Positions 15,564 through 22,916 of a DNA stretch of 26,615 bases are shown piece by piece; the stretch's first letter is position 1; each line of letters begins with the position of its first letter. A model generated the notes under the pieces. The model had not been told where the DNA came from and did no database searches. It was given only the letters and a program-made list of their open reading frames with translations. The DNA is from Candidatus Rifleibacteriota bacterium (GTDB lineage: Bacteria > UBP17 > UBA6191 > JACPRK01): the NCBI GenBank assembly GCA_016213865.1, contig JACQZL010000268.1, positions 1 to 26,615 of the forward strand, read 5' to 3'. Made by a program: the position numbers and the translations under genes.

Positions 15564-15622
15564 CCCGCGCTACCGGCACCCCCGGACCACCGGCCCGCGC
15601 TACCGGCGCCCCCGGGACACCG
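15564..15622. repeat. Tandem 30-bp duplication
   Basis: Two adjacent 30-bp units begin CCCGCGCTACCGGC at 15564 and 15594 and differ at a few bases. There is no coding potential. The unit lies between the nested inverted repeat and the next gene's leader. Confidence 0.6.
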
Positions 15623-15681
15623 ACTCCAAGCGGGTGGTGGTTTTCTAAACCTCGGCCCTGCAGCCGCATAAAATGCGACGA

Positions 15682-15727
15682 GGCCACTCCTTCAGGTGGC
15701 CATACCGCCGGACCGGCGCAGGTCCGG
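15682..15727 (+). promoter_or_regulatory. Twin 5' leader stem-loops
   Basis: Two perfect short hairpins stand in series: GGCCAC/GTGGCC (15682-15687 with 15696-15701) and CCGGACC/GGTCCGG (15708-15714 with 15721-15727). They end 5 nt before the AAGGAGG ribosome site of the gene at 15744. TAAAAT at 15669-15674 could be the -10. They may stabilise the mRNA or regulate translation. Confidence 0.5.
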
Positions 15728-15743
15728 TGACCAAGGAGGCTCC

Positions 15744-16421
15744 ATGGCAACTCGTCTGAAAACCGCACGAACGCTGCGCAGCCTGGTGGCTGTGGCAGCC
15801 CTGGTTTCATGCTGCGCTGCCTCGGCGCAGGACTACAACCCGATGTCAGGCCTGGCCAGTGACGCCGCCGCGACGACGTCCGCGGCAGCTACCCGCGCAA
15901 AGAACCGCGCTGCGTGTCACACCATCCAGGCGGAGCTCGCGCGGGCCCTGTTGCGGTTCAACATCACCAACAACACCAAGGTCGACACCCTCAACTCCAC
16001 CGTGGGCACCCGACTCGTGAAGGACAGCTACCTGAGCAAGCTCCCCGACGATCCGGGCTCGGGCAGGGGCACCTTCAGGAACTACAGGTTCATGAGTGGG
16101 AGGCTCACCTGCGCTGTCCACGGACCCGTCGCGGTGTCTCGCTTGCCCAGCGAGAAGACGGTCCAGAAGATCCTGAAGAACGCCTGCTATCTCGTGCAGT
16201 TCAAGCTGGCCACCGCGCTCCTGCGGTACAACATCAGGAACAACCTCAGGGTGGAAAGGCTGAACTTCGACGTGGGCTCCAGGATGGTCATGCAGGGCCT
16301 TCTCCCGTACCTGCCGGACGACCCCGGCTCGGGCAAGGGCACCTTCAGGAACTACACCCACTCCAGTCCGTCCTACCCCGGGATCACCTGCATCAGACAC
16401 GGCAGGGCCCCCACGCCATAG
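15744..16421 (+). CDS. Exported protein with two tandem pseudopilin-tail-like repeats
   Basis: ATG 15744 follows AAGGAGG. The product is 225 residues with a signal peptide (residues 1-28, ending Ala-Ser-Ala-Gln). After a Ser/Ala/Thr linker come two homologous units, about 52-127 and 144-220. Each has a Cys near its start, ALLRFNITNN or ALLRYNIRNN, a hydrophobic 'L..LPDDPGSGxGTFRNY' block (101 and 191), and a second Cys followed by Val/Arg-His-Gly (C58/C123; C148/C216). The order Cys-helix, 'Y/FN', 'YL..LPDDP', 'C..HG' recalls the soluble part of type II pseudopilin-like proteins, but the type IV N-terminal methylation motif is absent. One disulfide per unit is plausible. The function is unknown. 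Confidence 0.8.
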   Translation: MATRLKTARTLRSLVAVAALVSCCAASAQDYNPMSGLASDAAATTSAAATRAKNRAACHTIQAELARALLRFNITNNTKVDTLNSTVGTRLVKDSYLSKLPDDPGSGRGTFRNYRFMSGRLTCAVHGPVAVSRLPSEKTVQKILKNACYLVQFKLATALLRYNIRNNLRVERLNFDVGSRMVMQGLLPYLPDDPGSGKGTFRNYTHSSPSYPGITCIRHGRAPTP

Positions 16422-16493
16422 GGCGCGACGACGACCGGACGAGTGGCCCGCGCCGCGGTTGACGCAGGCCAACCCCAGCCTCCCCCACCCTGG

Positions 16494-16514
16494 CCCTCCC
16501 CCGGAGGGGGAGGG
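16494..16514. repeat. Nine-base-pair GC hairpin after 15744 gene
   Basis: CCCTCCCCC and GGGGGAGGG form a perfect 9-bp stem with a GGA loop. A G-run follows, and dispersed core repeat copy 4 begins 18 nt later. It could act as a terminator-like barrier despite lacking a U-tract. Confidence 0.55.
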
Positions 16515-16532
16515 TGGGGGGGGGGCCAGCCT

Positions 16533-16640
16533 GAGCGCAACGCGAGGGCAGTAGGGCCGGCGTCCCTGCCGGTCCTGGCCCGGCGCCAGCCGGGTCAGCC
16601 CCCGCCATCCAGTCTTGGCGGCGGAGCCCCGCCATGGTAG
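16533..16640 (+). repeat. Dispersed core repeat, copy 4 (full length)
   Basis: It has the same block order as copy 3: GAGCGCAACGCGAGGGCAG, the CCGGCGTCCCTGCCGG palindrome, CCCGGCGCCAGCCGGG, CCCCCGCCATCC and GCCCCGCCATGGTAGGG. Both long copies are preceded by a GC-rich hairpin. It explains most of the gene-free stretch 16422-16747. Confidence 0.85.
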
Positions 16641-16730
16641 GGCGAACGGGAACGCGAAATGCGCCTTTCCACTCCTCGTCGTCGCTCCCCCGCCGAAGCC
16701 CGCCGGTGGCCCGCGCTCTGGGCCCCCTGC

Positions 16731-16736
16731 TACACT
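16731..16736 (+). promoter_or_regulatory. -10 box of MMPL pseudogene
   Basis: TACACT, the same hexamer as at 12353-12358, lies 11 nt before the presumed GTG start at 16748. The predicted leader would be only a few bases long. Confidence 0.35.
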
Positions 16737-16747
16737 TCGCGTCACTC

Positions 16748-18825
16748 GTGAAGACCCGCGTCGCCTGCGCCATCCTCCGCCACGAGCGCATCCTTTGGGG
16801 GCTGCTCGCCGCGCTCACGCTGGCCAGCGTGGCGGCGCTGCCCCACCTGAAGCTGGCCTTCGGCTTCAAGAGCGTGATGCGCGAGGGCCAGGCCGACCGG
16901 GTCCGGCTCGAGGCCTACGAGCACGAGTTCGGTCTGGGCGATACGCTCCTCGTGTACCTGGACAGCCCGAAGGCCTTCTCGGCCGATGGGCTGCGGGCCG
17001 TCCGCGATCTCGAAGGACGCCTGGAGCGGCTCGACGGCGTGCAGCGGGCCTTCTCCGCGGTCGACGTCCTCGAGCCGGCGCTGAGGGACGACCACTTGCG
17101 GCTCGTGCCGATCCTGGGGCCGGAGTTGCTTGCCGATCCGGCGGCCACCCAGCGCACGTGGCAGGAGCCGCCCTTCAGCGACCGGTGGTTCGGGTATCTG
17201 TACGACCGGGGACACACCGTCTATGCCCTTGTCGTGAGGCCGCGGGCCGACCACGAGGACCCCGCCGAGACGCTGGGCCTCCTGGAGCGGATCGAGGGCG
17301 AGCTGCGACGCTTCCGCGAGACCACGGGCATCCGGTATCACCTCAACGGTCTCGCCTACCTCAACAGCGAGATGATCCGCAGCACCTTCCGGGACCAGGG
17401 GCGGCTGACGCTGCTGGGGCTTGCGCTGCTCATCGCGTGCTTCTGGGGGCTCTGGGTCTGGTCCCCAACTTCCTCACGAGCCTGACGACCTTCGGGGCCC
17501 TCATCGTCACCGGGGCGACCGACATGGTGCTGCTCCAGTCTTTCGGCTACGCCATCTGCATCGGCGTCGTCGTCGAGTACGTCATCGCCATCGTCTACCT
17601 GCCACTCGTGCTCTCTCACGTCGGCTGGACGGTGGATGGGGCGTTCTTCTACCGGCTCGACTCGGCCCTGTCGCGGCGCTGGCTGGGGCCGTGGGCGGCC
17701 GTCATCCGTCACCCGCTCAACCTGACGCTCTGGGTCGGGTTCTGCGGCCTCCTCATCGCCTACTCGGCCCAGCAGCGCATCAATGCGAACTGGCATCGCT
17801 ACTTCGTGGAGGACCACGCGGTCACGCGGTCGCTCCAGTTCCTGAAGCAGCACGAGTTCCCGGTGACCACGATCGACTGCACCCTCCCGGCCGACCGGAC
17901 GATGGAGCAACTGCTGGCCAGCCCCCAGGCCGTGCGCGATCTGGACGCGATCGCCGCGGCCGTCGCGAAGGTCCCCGGCGTGGTCCGCGTCGATACCTGG
18001 GCCGACCTGAAGCGGACCATCGACTCGCGCCTGGATCGGGTCCGCTTCGACCCTGCAATGGAGCCTCGATGGCGTCAGGCCCGCCGGGAGGCCTTCTATC
18101 GCCAGTACATCGAGCTGGGGGCTTTCGACGAGTACTTCTCGGCGGGCAGTCGCAAGCTGCGCCTGGCGGTGTCGACGACCCTCGAGGACGCGAACGGCCT
18201 GCTCGCGTTGAGCCGGCAGGTCGAGGCAGCGGCCAGGGCGGTCCGCACGCGTGACCTGGACGCTTCGAAGGTGTCCGTCTCGGGGAGCACGGCGTACTGG
18301 GGGGCCATCATGGGCTATGTCTCCGAGACGTTCTTCGTCAACGTCCTCTACACGATCCTCTTCATCTACGTCGTCTTCCTGTTCACGACGCGGAGCTTTG
18401 CGATCGCGACCTGCGCGATGGTGCCGAATGTCCTGCCGATCTTCGTGATGTTCTCGACGGCGCGCTTGGCCGGATACGACCTCTACGAGGGGTTCTGCGT
18501 CATCGACTCGCTGGCGATCGGCAACTCGGTCAACGACACGATCCACTACATCTTCCACGTCAACCAGTGCGTCAAACGCGGCCTGCCGCTCGACGTCGCC
18601 CTGCGCGAGGCCTTTCGGGAAGTCGGCTGCGCGATGGTCATCTCGAGCTTGCTGGTGGCCGTCGGGTTCTCGGCCTGCCTGGCGGCCGAGGGGATTCCGG
18701 TCATCCAGAGCGGAGCGTACCTTGGGCTGGCGTGCGTCGTCGCCGTGCTGATGGACGTGCTGATGCACCCGGCGATGCTGGCGCGTCTGACGCGCTGGCC
18801 GGGGGCGAGGGGCGAGTCGCAGTAA
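16748..18825 (+). pseudogene. MMPL/RND-superfamily exporter, frame-disrupted by internal deletion
   Basis: The N-terminal part runs from GTG 16748 (VKTRVACAILRHERI) through membrane helix 1, a large periplasmic loop, and helix 2 (LLGLALLIACFWGLW), then hits a stop at 17485. Homology resumes in another frame from about 17450 (GLVPNFLTSLTTFG) to 18825, with the rest of an RND permease including DSLAIGNSVNDTIHY and a final helix cluster. Comparison of the two internal halves shows about 75-80 residues (helices 3 and 4) missing at the junction, so a deletion of roughly 235 nt also changed frame. MMPL proteins export lipids or hydrophobic compounds by proton antiport; this copy should be non-functional unless the junction is an assembly error. 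A truncated product could start at ATG 17524. Confidence 0.8.
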
Positions 18826-18897
18826 GGTCGGTCGTCGCATGACGGTTCAACATGATCTCCGGGTCTGGACAGCCACGCCGCGCTGTGCTCTTCGCCC

Positions 18898-20046
18898 ATG
18901 ATCACCCTCCAGCTCCAGGAAACCGACTCCCTGCCAGACGATCTCACGGACGACCTGAGTCCTCCGTCGATGGCCGGGATGAAGCGCTTCTTCCTGAAGG
19001 CGTTCCTCGAGGGCCGGTTGCCGGGCATCCGCACCTCGCTGCTGGTGGCCCGAGGCGAGGACGGCCGGTTCCTGGCTGCCAGCGCCTTCAGCCGGATGCG
19101 GCTCGAAATGGACTGTATCGCGCCGCCCACTCTGCAGGCCATGGCCCGGACCGGACGGCGGCTGAGCCCCGGGTTCCTGGTCCTCGACCTCGCGACCTTC
19201 GGGTTGCCGGCGAGCATGGCCGATCAGGAGACCGTCTTCGCCCCGAGTCTGGGCAGCGAGGAGCTGGTTCGCGCTCGTGAGGCGCTGGTCGGCCACTCGC
19301 TCCAGATCTTCCGGACCGAGGGCCTCTCGGCCTGCCTGTGGAAGGAGTTCGACGAAGCCGGCTGGGCCGCCTGGGCGTCCGCGCTCGTCCCCGCGGGCTT
19401 TCATCGCTTTCCGTCGGTACCCGTCTCGCTCCAGGAGGTCACCTGGTCCTCGCCGGCGGACTACCTGAGCCGGTTGCGGTCGGGCTACCGGCGCCAGATG
19501 ACCGCGAACCTGGCACGGGCGTGCTCGGCGGGCCTCTCTGTCGAGACCGACCTCGACTTCTGGCCGTTCGCCGACGAGTTCCACACGTTCTACCTGCAGG
19601 TCCTGGCACACTCGAAGACGCGCCTCGAGACGTTGACGCCCGAGTTCTTCCACGGCCTGGCCGCCGAGCCGCGGATCCGCTACATCCGCGCCACGCTCGG
19701 GGGGCGCCCCGCCGGCGGTGCCCTCTGCTACGTCCATGCTCCCGAGGTGCTCGTCTTCCTCTACGTCGGGATGGACTACGCGGTCCTGCGCGAGGTCGAC
19801 CTCTACTTCAACTTGCTCAAGGCGATCGCCGACCTGGCCGCCGCCAAGGGGGTGCGGGCGATTCGCTGGGGTCAGACCTCGCCCGACGCCAAGGGACGTC
19901 TGGGCGCGCGGCTGCAACCGCTCTGGTTCGCCATCCGGTTGCGGAATCCCCTGGTCCGGGCGGCGCTCCCGTGGTTGGGCCCGTTGCTCTTCCCCGAGCG
20001 CGGCCAGCTCGAGCGGCGGGTCTTCGCGGACCGGCCGGCGGAGTGA
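18898..20046 (+). CDS. FemAB/GNAT-like acyltransferase
   Basis: The 382-residue protein starts at ATG 18898 without a clear Shine-Dalgarno. It has no signal peptide or membrane segment. The C-terminal half contains SGYRRQMTANLARACSAGL, a 'DEFHTFYLQVLAHSKTRLETL' region, IRYIRATLGGRPAGGALCY, and VGMDYAVLREVDLYFNLLKAIADLAAAKGVRAIRWGQT. These follow the pattern of FemAB-like and Acetyltransf_6 proteins (GNAT fold), which transfer acyl or aminoacyl groups in cell-envelope or exopolysaccharide assembly. The N-terminal half is a diverged GNAT-like lobe. No substrate-determining residue can be read. It lies 72 nt after the broken exporter; a shared function is possible but not shown. Confidence 0.75.
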   Translation: MITLQLQETDSLPDDLTDDLSPPSMAGMKRFFLKAFLEGRLPGIRTSLLVARGEDGRFLAASAFSRMRLEMDCIAPPTLQAMARTGRRLSPGFLVLDLATFGLPASMADQETVFAPSLGSEELVRAREALVGHSLQIFRTEGLSACLWKEFDEAGWAAWASALVPAGFHRFPSVPVSLQEVTWSSPADYLSRLRSGYRRQMTANLARACSAGLSVETDLDFWPFADEFHTFYLQVLAHSKTRLETLTPEFFHGLAAEPRIRYIRATLGGRPAGGALCYVHAPEVLVFLYVGMDYAVLREVDLYFNLLKAIADLAAAKGVRAIRWGQTSPDAKGRLGARLQPLWFAIRLRNPLVRAALPWLGPLLFPERGQLERRVFADRPAE

Positions 20047-20087
20047 GGGTCGCCGGGGGCCAGGTCCTCTGCAATCGCAACCCGCAA

Positions 20088-20191
20088 ATCTGGGCACCGA
20101 CCAAGTCCGAACGGCAGGGCCGCACAGTTCGCCCCTACATCCCTTGGAGCCAAGTGCGGAGAACTGCGGCCAAAGTGGTCGGTGCCCAAAT
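20088..20191. repeat. Long-range inverted repeat upstream of proQ-like gene
   Basis: ATCTGGGCACCGACCA (20088-20103) pairs with TGGTCGGTGCCCAAAT (20176-20191) with one mismatch. The interior also has partly complementary GGCCGCACAGTTC/GAACTGCGGCC blocks. The element begins about 40 nt after the acyltransferase stop and fills much of the 304-nt gap 20047-20350; no gene is visible in that gap. Confidence 0.7.
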
Positions 20192-20350
20192 CTGAAGTTC
20201 AAAATCCCCGGTCAAGCCTGCGAAGGCTGTTCCAATGAGCCCCTTGAGCCCTCCATGCGAAATAGGAAGCGGTTACCAGCCCAGGGACACGCTCCCCCCA
20301 CGCGCACCCTCTTGACGGACCGGTCTCGGCGCCGGATGATCGGAGTCGCC

Positions 20351-20950
20351 ATGCCCAAGAGAAACCGCCATCGAGAAGCGATGAAGACCCTGGCCCGCTC
20401 GGGCGGTCTGCCGCCCGCGAAGATCGGGCCTGCAACCCCGAAGCCCAAGCCGGAGGGCGCTCCTCCCGCCTGGAAGACCAAGCCCGCGGGACCGCCACCC
20501 GGGCCAACCGGTACTCCGCCCGCGCGGAAGGCTGCTGACGGGTCCCCCCGTCCACGCCGGAATCCGACGCCCAAGGGCGATCCCGCCGCGGTGGCCGAGC
20601 ACAAGCGTCTCAAGCGGAAGCGGTACGAGGAGAAGAACATCAAGCCCCACATTCCGGCCCTGCTCGCGGTGCTGAGAGAGAGATGGCCCGCCGCGTTCCC
20701 CGAGGATCCCTCGAAGCAACGGCCCTGGGCCGTCGGAATCCACGGCGACCTCATGAAGGCGGGCCTCAACTGCACGAGCACCGTGCTTCGCCTGGCCTTG
20801 AAGAGCATCGCCAAGACAGTCGCCTATCAGACTGCCGTGGCCCTCGGCGGGGCCCGCTACGACTTGCAGGGGAACCCGAGAGGGACCGTCGATCTCGGCG
20901 CGAGGGATGCCGCCCTGGCCAGGCTCGAGGAGTTGCAGCGGTCCAAGTAG
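20351..20950 (+). CDS. ProQ/FinO-domain RNA chaperone with disordered basic N-terminus
   Basis: The start is ATG 20351 (MPKRNRHREAMKTLARSGG) with CGGAG 6 nt upstream. The product is 199 residues. Residues 1-90 are Pro/Lys/Arg/Ala-rich and probably disordered (PKPKPEGAPPAWKTKPAGPP). Residues about 95-195 form a ProQ/FinO domain: IPALLAVLRERWPAAFPED, RPWAVGIHGDLM, TVLRLALKSIAKTVAYQTAV and GGARYDLQGNPRGTVD follow the family pattern, including the conserved Arg-Tyr-Asp-Leu-x-Gly loop. Such proteins bind structured 3' ends of small RNAs and mRNAs and promote pairing. The basic tail would add non-specific RNA affinity. It stands alone between repeat elements. The domain call is firm; targets are unknown. 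Confidence 0.88.
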   Translation: MPKRNRHREAMKTLARSGGLPPAKIGPATPKPKPEGAPPAWKTKPAGPPPGPTGTPPARKAADGSPRPRRNPTPKGDPAAVAEHKRLKRKRYEEKNIKPHIPALLAVLRERWPAAFPEDPSKQRPWAVGIHGDLMKAGLNCTSTVLRLALKSIAKTVAYQTAVALGGARYDLQGNPRGTVDLGARDAALARLEELQRSK

Positions 20951-21089
20951 AAGCGCCGGCTTAGACAGGCAAAGCCCCGGAGCGCAAGCGCCCGTTCCAG
21001 TCGCCCGGTCGCCCTGGCTCTTGCAGACCCATGAGGTCTTCCGGAGGGAGACTCCCCCGGTCGCCGGGCTCTCGGTCCCGAGGGGCCCC

Positions 21090-21460
21090 GGGCTTGGGTG
21101 CATACCCTGCGCATGGGTAGTCTGATGGCTCATCCAGAGCCGGAACCGGTGGCCGGCAACCGGTTGCCAGTAGCCAGTAGCCAGTAGCCAGTAGCCAGTA
21201 GCCGGTAGCCGGTAGCCGGTAGCCAGTAGCCGGTGATGCCGGATCGCCGGCAGGCTGCGGACGGTTGGCAAGGGGATCATCATCCAGCGGCAGTCTCGCG
21301 GTCGCGTGGTCCCATCTGCGGGCTCGTTCGGCGTCCCCTGCGAGCCAACCAGCAGCCCATCTGGAGCCCTGCAACGAGCCCTCGCTACCGGCTACCGGCC
21401 ACCGACTACTTGTTCCGGCCGCACTCGGAAAACTACCCACGCGCAGAGCAAGCACCCCCC
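21090..21460. repeat. Inverted-repeat-bounded element with heptamer minisatellite
   Basis: The outer left arm contains CTGCGCATGGGTAGT (about 21108) and the right arm the inverse ACTACCCACGCGCAG (about 21432). Further in, GCCGGAAC and GGTGGCCGG pair with their inverses at the right. Next to the left arm are ten 7-bp units, five GCCAGTA, three GCCGGTA, one GCCAGTA and GCCGGTG (21166-21235). The right arm has three inverse units (21386-21406). No ORF in the roughly 550 nt gap 20951-21500 looks real. Confidence 0.75.
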
Positions 21461-21480
21461 GGCTCGCTATGCTGGACAGA

Positions 21481-21503
21481 CATTATGCCGTAGCTGCATA
21501 ATG
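21481..21503. promoter_or_regulatory. Perfect palindrome at start of ATPase gene
   Basis: CATTATGC and GCATAATG are exact inverse half-sites separated by 7 nt. They are AT-rich in a GC-rich setting, and the right half-site ends in an in-frame ATG (21501). TATGCT at 21468-21473 could be a -10 placing transcription start at the palindrome. This is a good candidate operator for a dimeric regulator. Confidence 0.5.
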
Positions 21504-21518
21504 TCCCGGGGTGCCTCC

Positions 21519-22901
21519 ATGCGGTTGCCCTTCCTCGATAGAACCCGTGAACGACGGCGGCTGGAGAGGGCGCTGACTTCCCGCCAAGCCACTTTCTGCT
21601 GCCTCTTCGGAAGACGGCGCTGCGGCAAGTCCCGTCTGCTGCGGGAGGTCTTGCCGACGGGGCGTTCGGTCTACTACGTCGGAGACCACCGGGAGGCTGT
21701 CCTGCAGCGCTACGACTTGGCTGTCGCCATCGGCAGCCTCATCCCGGGGTTCGAGAGGGCGCGGTATCCGGACTGGGCCAGCCTGCTCGAACGGTGGCAC
21801 GCCCAGGCGCCGCCCGGGGCGGTCCTGGCTCTGGACGAGTTCCCGTTTCTGGTGCGCGCCAGCCCGGAGCTTCCGTCGGTGCTGCAAAAGGCCCTGGACG
21901 CCGGCGTCGAGCCCGCACCTCACGTGGTGGTCTGCGGCTCTTCTCAACGGATGATGCAGGGGTTGCTGCTCGACGCGACAGCGCCTCTCTACGGCCGGGC
22001 CCAGGAGATACTGGAAGTGGCACCCCTGGGGGCCGGCTGGATTGGCGAGGCGCTCGGCCTTCCCGACCCGCTCGATGCGGTGCAGGCTTTTGCCGTCTGG
22101 GGCGGCGTTCCTCGATACTGGGAGCTGGCCGCTGACCACCCGACTCTCTGGGAGGCCGTGAGGGAACTGGTCCTCGACCCGATGGGCGTCCTGCACCAGG
22201 AGCCCGAGCGCATCCTGCAGGACGACGCTCGCGACTGGGCCCAGGCCGCATCGGTGCTAACGCTGATCGGGCGCGGCTGTCATCGCCTGTCGGAAGTGGC
22301 CGGGCGCCTGGGCAAGCCGGCCACCTCTCTGACCCGACCCCTGGCGCGGCTCCAGGACCTGCATCTGGTGGCTCGGGAGGTCCCTTTTGGGACCCCTCCG
22401 CGGACCTCGGGCCGGTCGCTCTACCGGATCGCCGATCCCTATCTGGCTTTCTGGTTCCGTTTCGTCGAGTCGCATCGCTCGCTGCTTGGCGCAGGCCAAA
22501 TCGACACCGTGGCCGAAAGGGTGCGCCAGGGATTCGACTCGCACCTGGGCCAGGTCTGGGAGTGTCTGGTCCGGGAAAGCGTCCCGCGGTCCAGGTTCGG
22601 CGGCCGGACCTGGGGCCCGGCGTCGCGTTGGTGGGGGACCGGCACCGATGGGCGGCCTCTGGAGCTCGACGTCGTTGCGGAGTCGACTGACGGAACCGCC
22701 TTGCTGGTCGGCGAAGCCAAGGTCAGTCTGCGGGGCCCCGGTGGGTCCGAGGGGCTTCGGAGGCTGCAGGCAGCCGCCGAGCGACTGCCTCTCGCCGCGC
22801 GCCACGCCGAGGTCGTTACACGGGTCTTTGCGGCTGCCGGCCCCGCTCGGGGAGACGAGCACGTCGTGACCGCGGAGACAGTCTTGCAGGCCCTGCGGTA
22901 G
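21519..22901 (+). CDS. Archaeal-type ATPase with C-terminal DUF234 nuclease-like domain
   Basis: The start is taken at ATG 21519 (MRLPFLDRTRERRRLERAL), 6 nt after a GGGGTG; ATG 21501 in the same frame is an alternative. The product is 460 residues. The Walker A motif is GRRRCGKS (31-38), in the typical 'GRRRxGKT' form of this family. Walker B is LALDEF (D106, E107). A winged-helix-like region follows (about 240-300). A C-terminal PD-(D/E)xK-like DUF234 region has ELDVV (E382, D384) and GEAK (E399, K401). The family is frequent in archaea and sporadic in bacteria and probably moves between lineages. Its biological role is unclear; defence or DNA-processing roles have been considered. It is flanked by repeats. 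Confidence 0.88.
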   Translation: MRLPFLDRTRERRRLERALTSRQATFCCLFGRRRCGKSRLLREVLPTGRSVYYVGDHREAVLQRYDLAVAIGSLIPGFERARYPDWASLLERWHAQAPPGAVLALDEFPFLVRASPELPSVLQKALDAGVEPAPHVVVCGSSQRMMQGLLLDATAPLYGRAQEILEVAPLGAGWIGEALGLPDPLDAVQAFAVWGGVPRYWELAADHPTLWEAVRELVLDPMGVLHQEPERILQDDARDWAQAASVLTLIGRGCHRLSEVAGRLGKPATSLTRPLARLQDLHLVAREVPFGTPPRTSGRSLYRIADPYLAFWFRFVESHRSLLGAGQIDTVAERVRQGFDSHLGQVWECLVRESVPRSRFGGRTWGPASRWWGTGTDGRPLELDVVAESTDGTALLVGEAKVSLRGPGGSEGLRRLQAAAERLPLAARHAEVVTRVFAAAGPARGDEHVVTAETVLQALR

Positions 22902-22916
22902 GCCGTCCCGCCGCCT

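Noticed and set aside
15290..15740. Small ORFs between nrfA and the two-unit protein
   Set aside because: They consist of repeat DNA and lack ribosome sites or recognisable protein sequence.
16615..17440. 5' part of the long plus-strand frame that ends at 18825
   Set aside because: This part is an Arg/Gly/Pro-rich shadow. Genuine MMPL N-terminal sequence lies in a different frame here, so the long frame is only real after about 17450.
17440..17490. Programmed ribosomal frameshift in the MMPL gene
   Set aside because: No slippery heptamer with a downstream structure is evident, and a segment equal to two membrane helices is missing, which slippage cannot explain.
18884..18889. TGTGCT as leaderless -10 before the acyltransferase gene
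   Set aside because: The second base is G instead of the nearly invariant A, so the match is too weak to count with the other leaderless starts.
20955..21060. Possible cyclic di-GMP riboswitch (AGGCAAAGCC ... GCGCAAGCGCC)
   Set aside because: Only a short resemblance. The first stem-loop is too short and no gene follows within a sensible distance.
21166..21235. CRISPR-like array
   Set aside because: Units are only 7 bp with no spacers and no cas gene nearby; it is a simple minisatellite.
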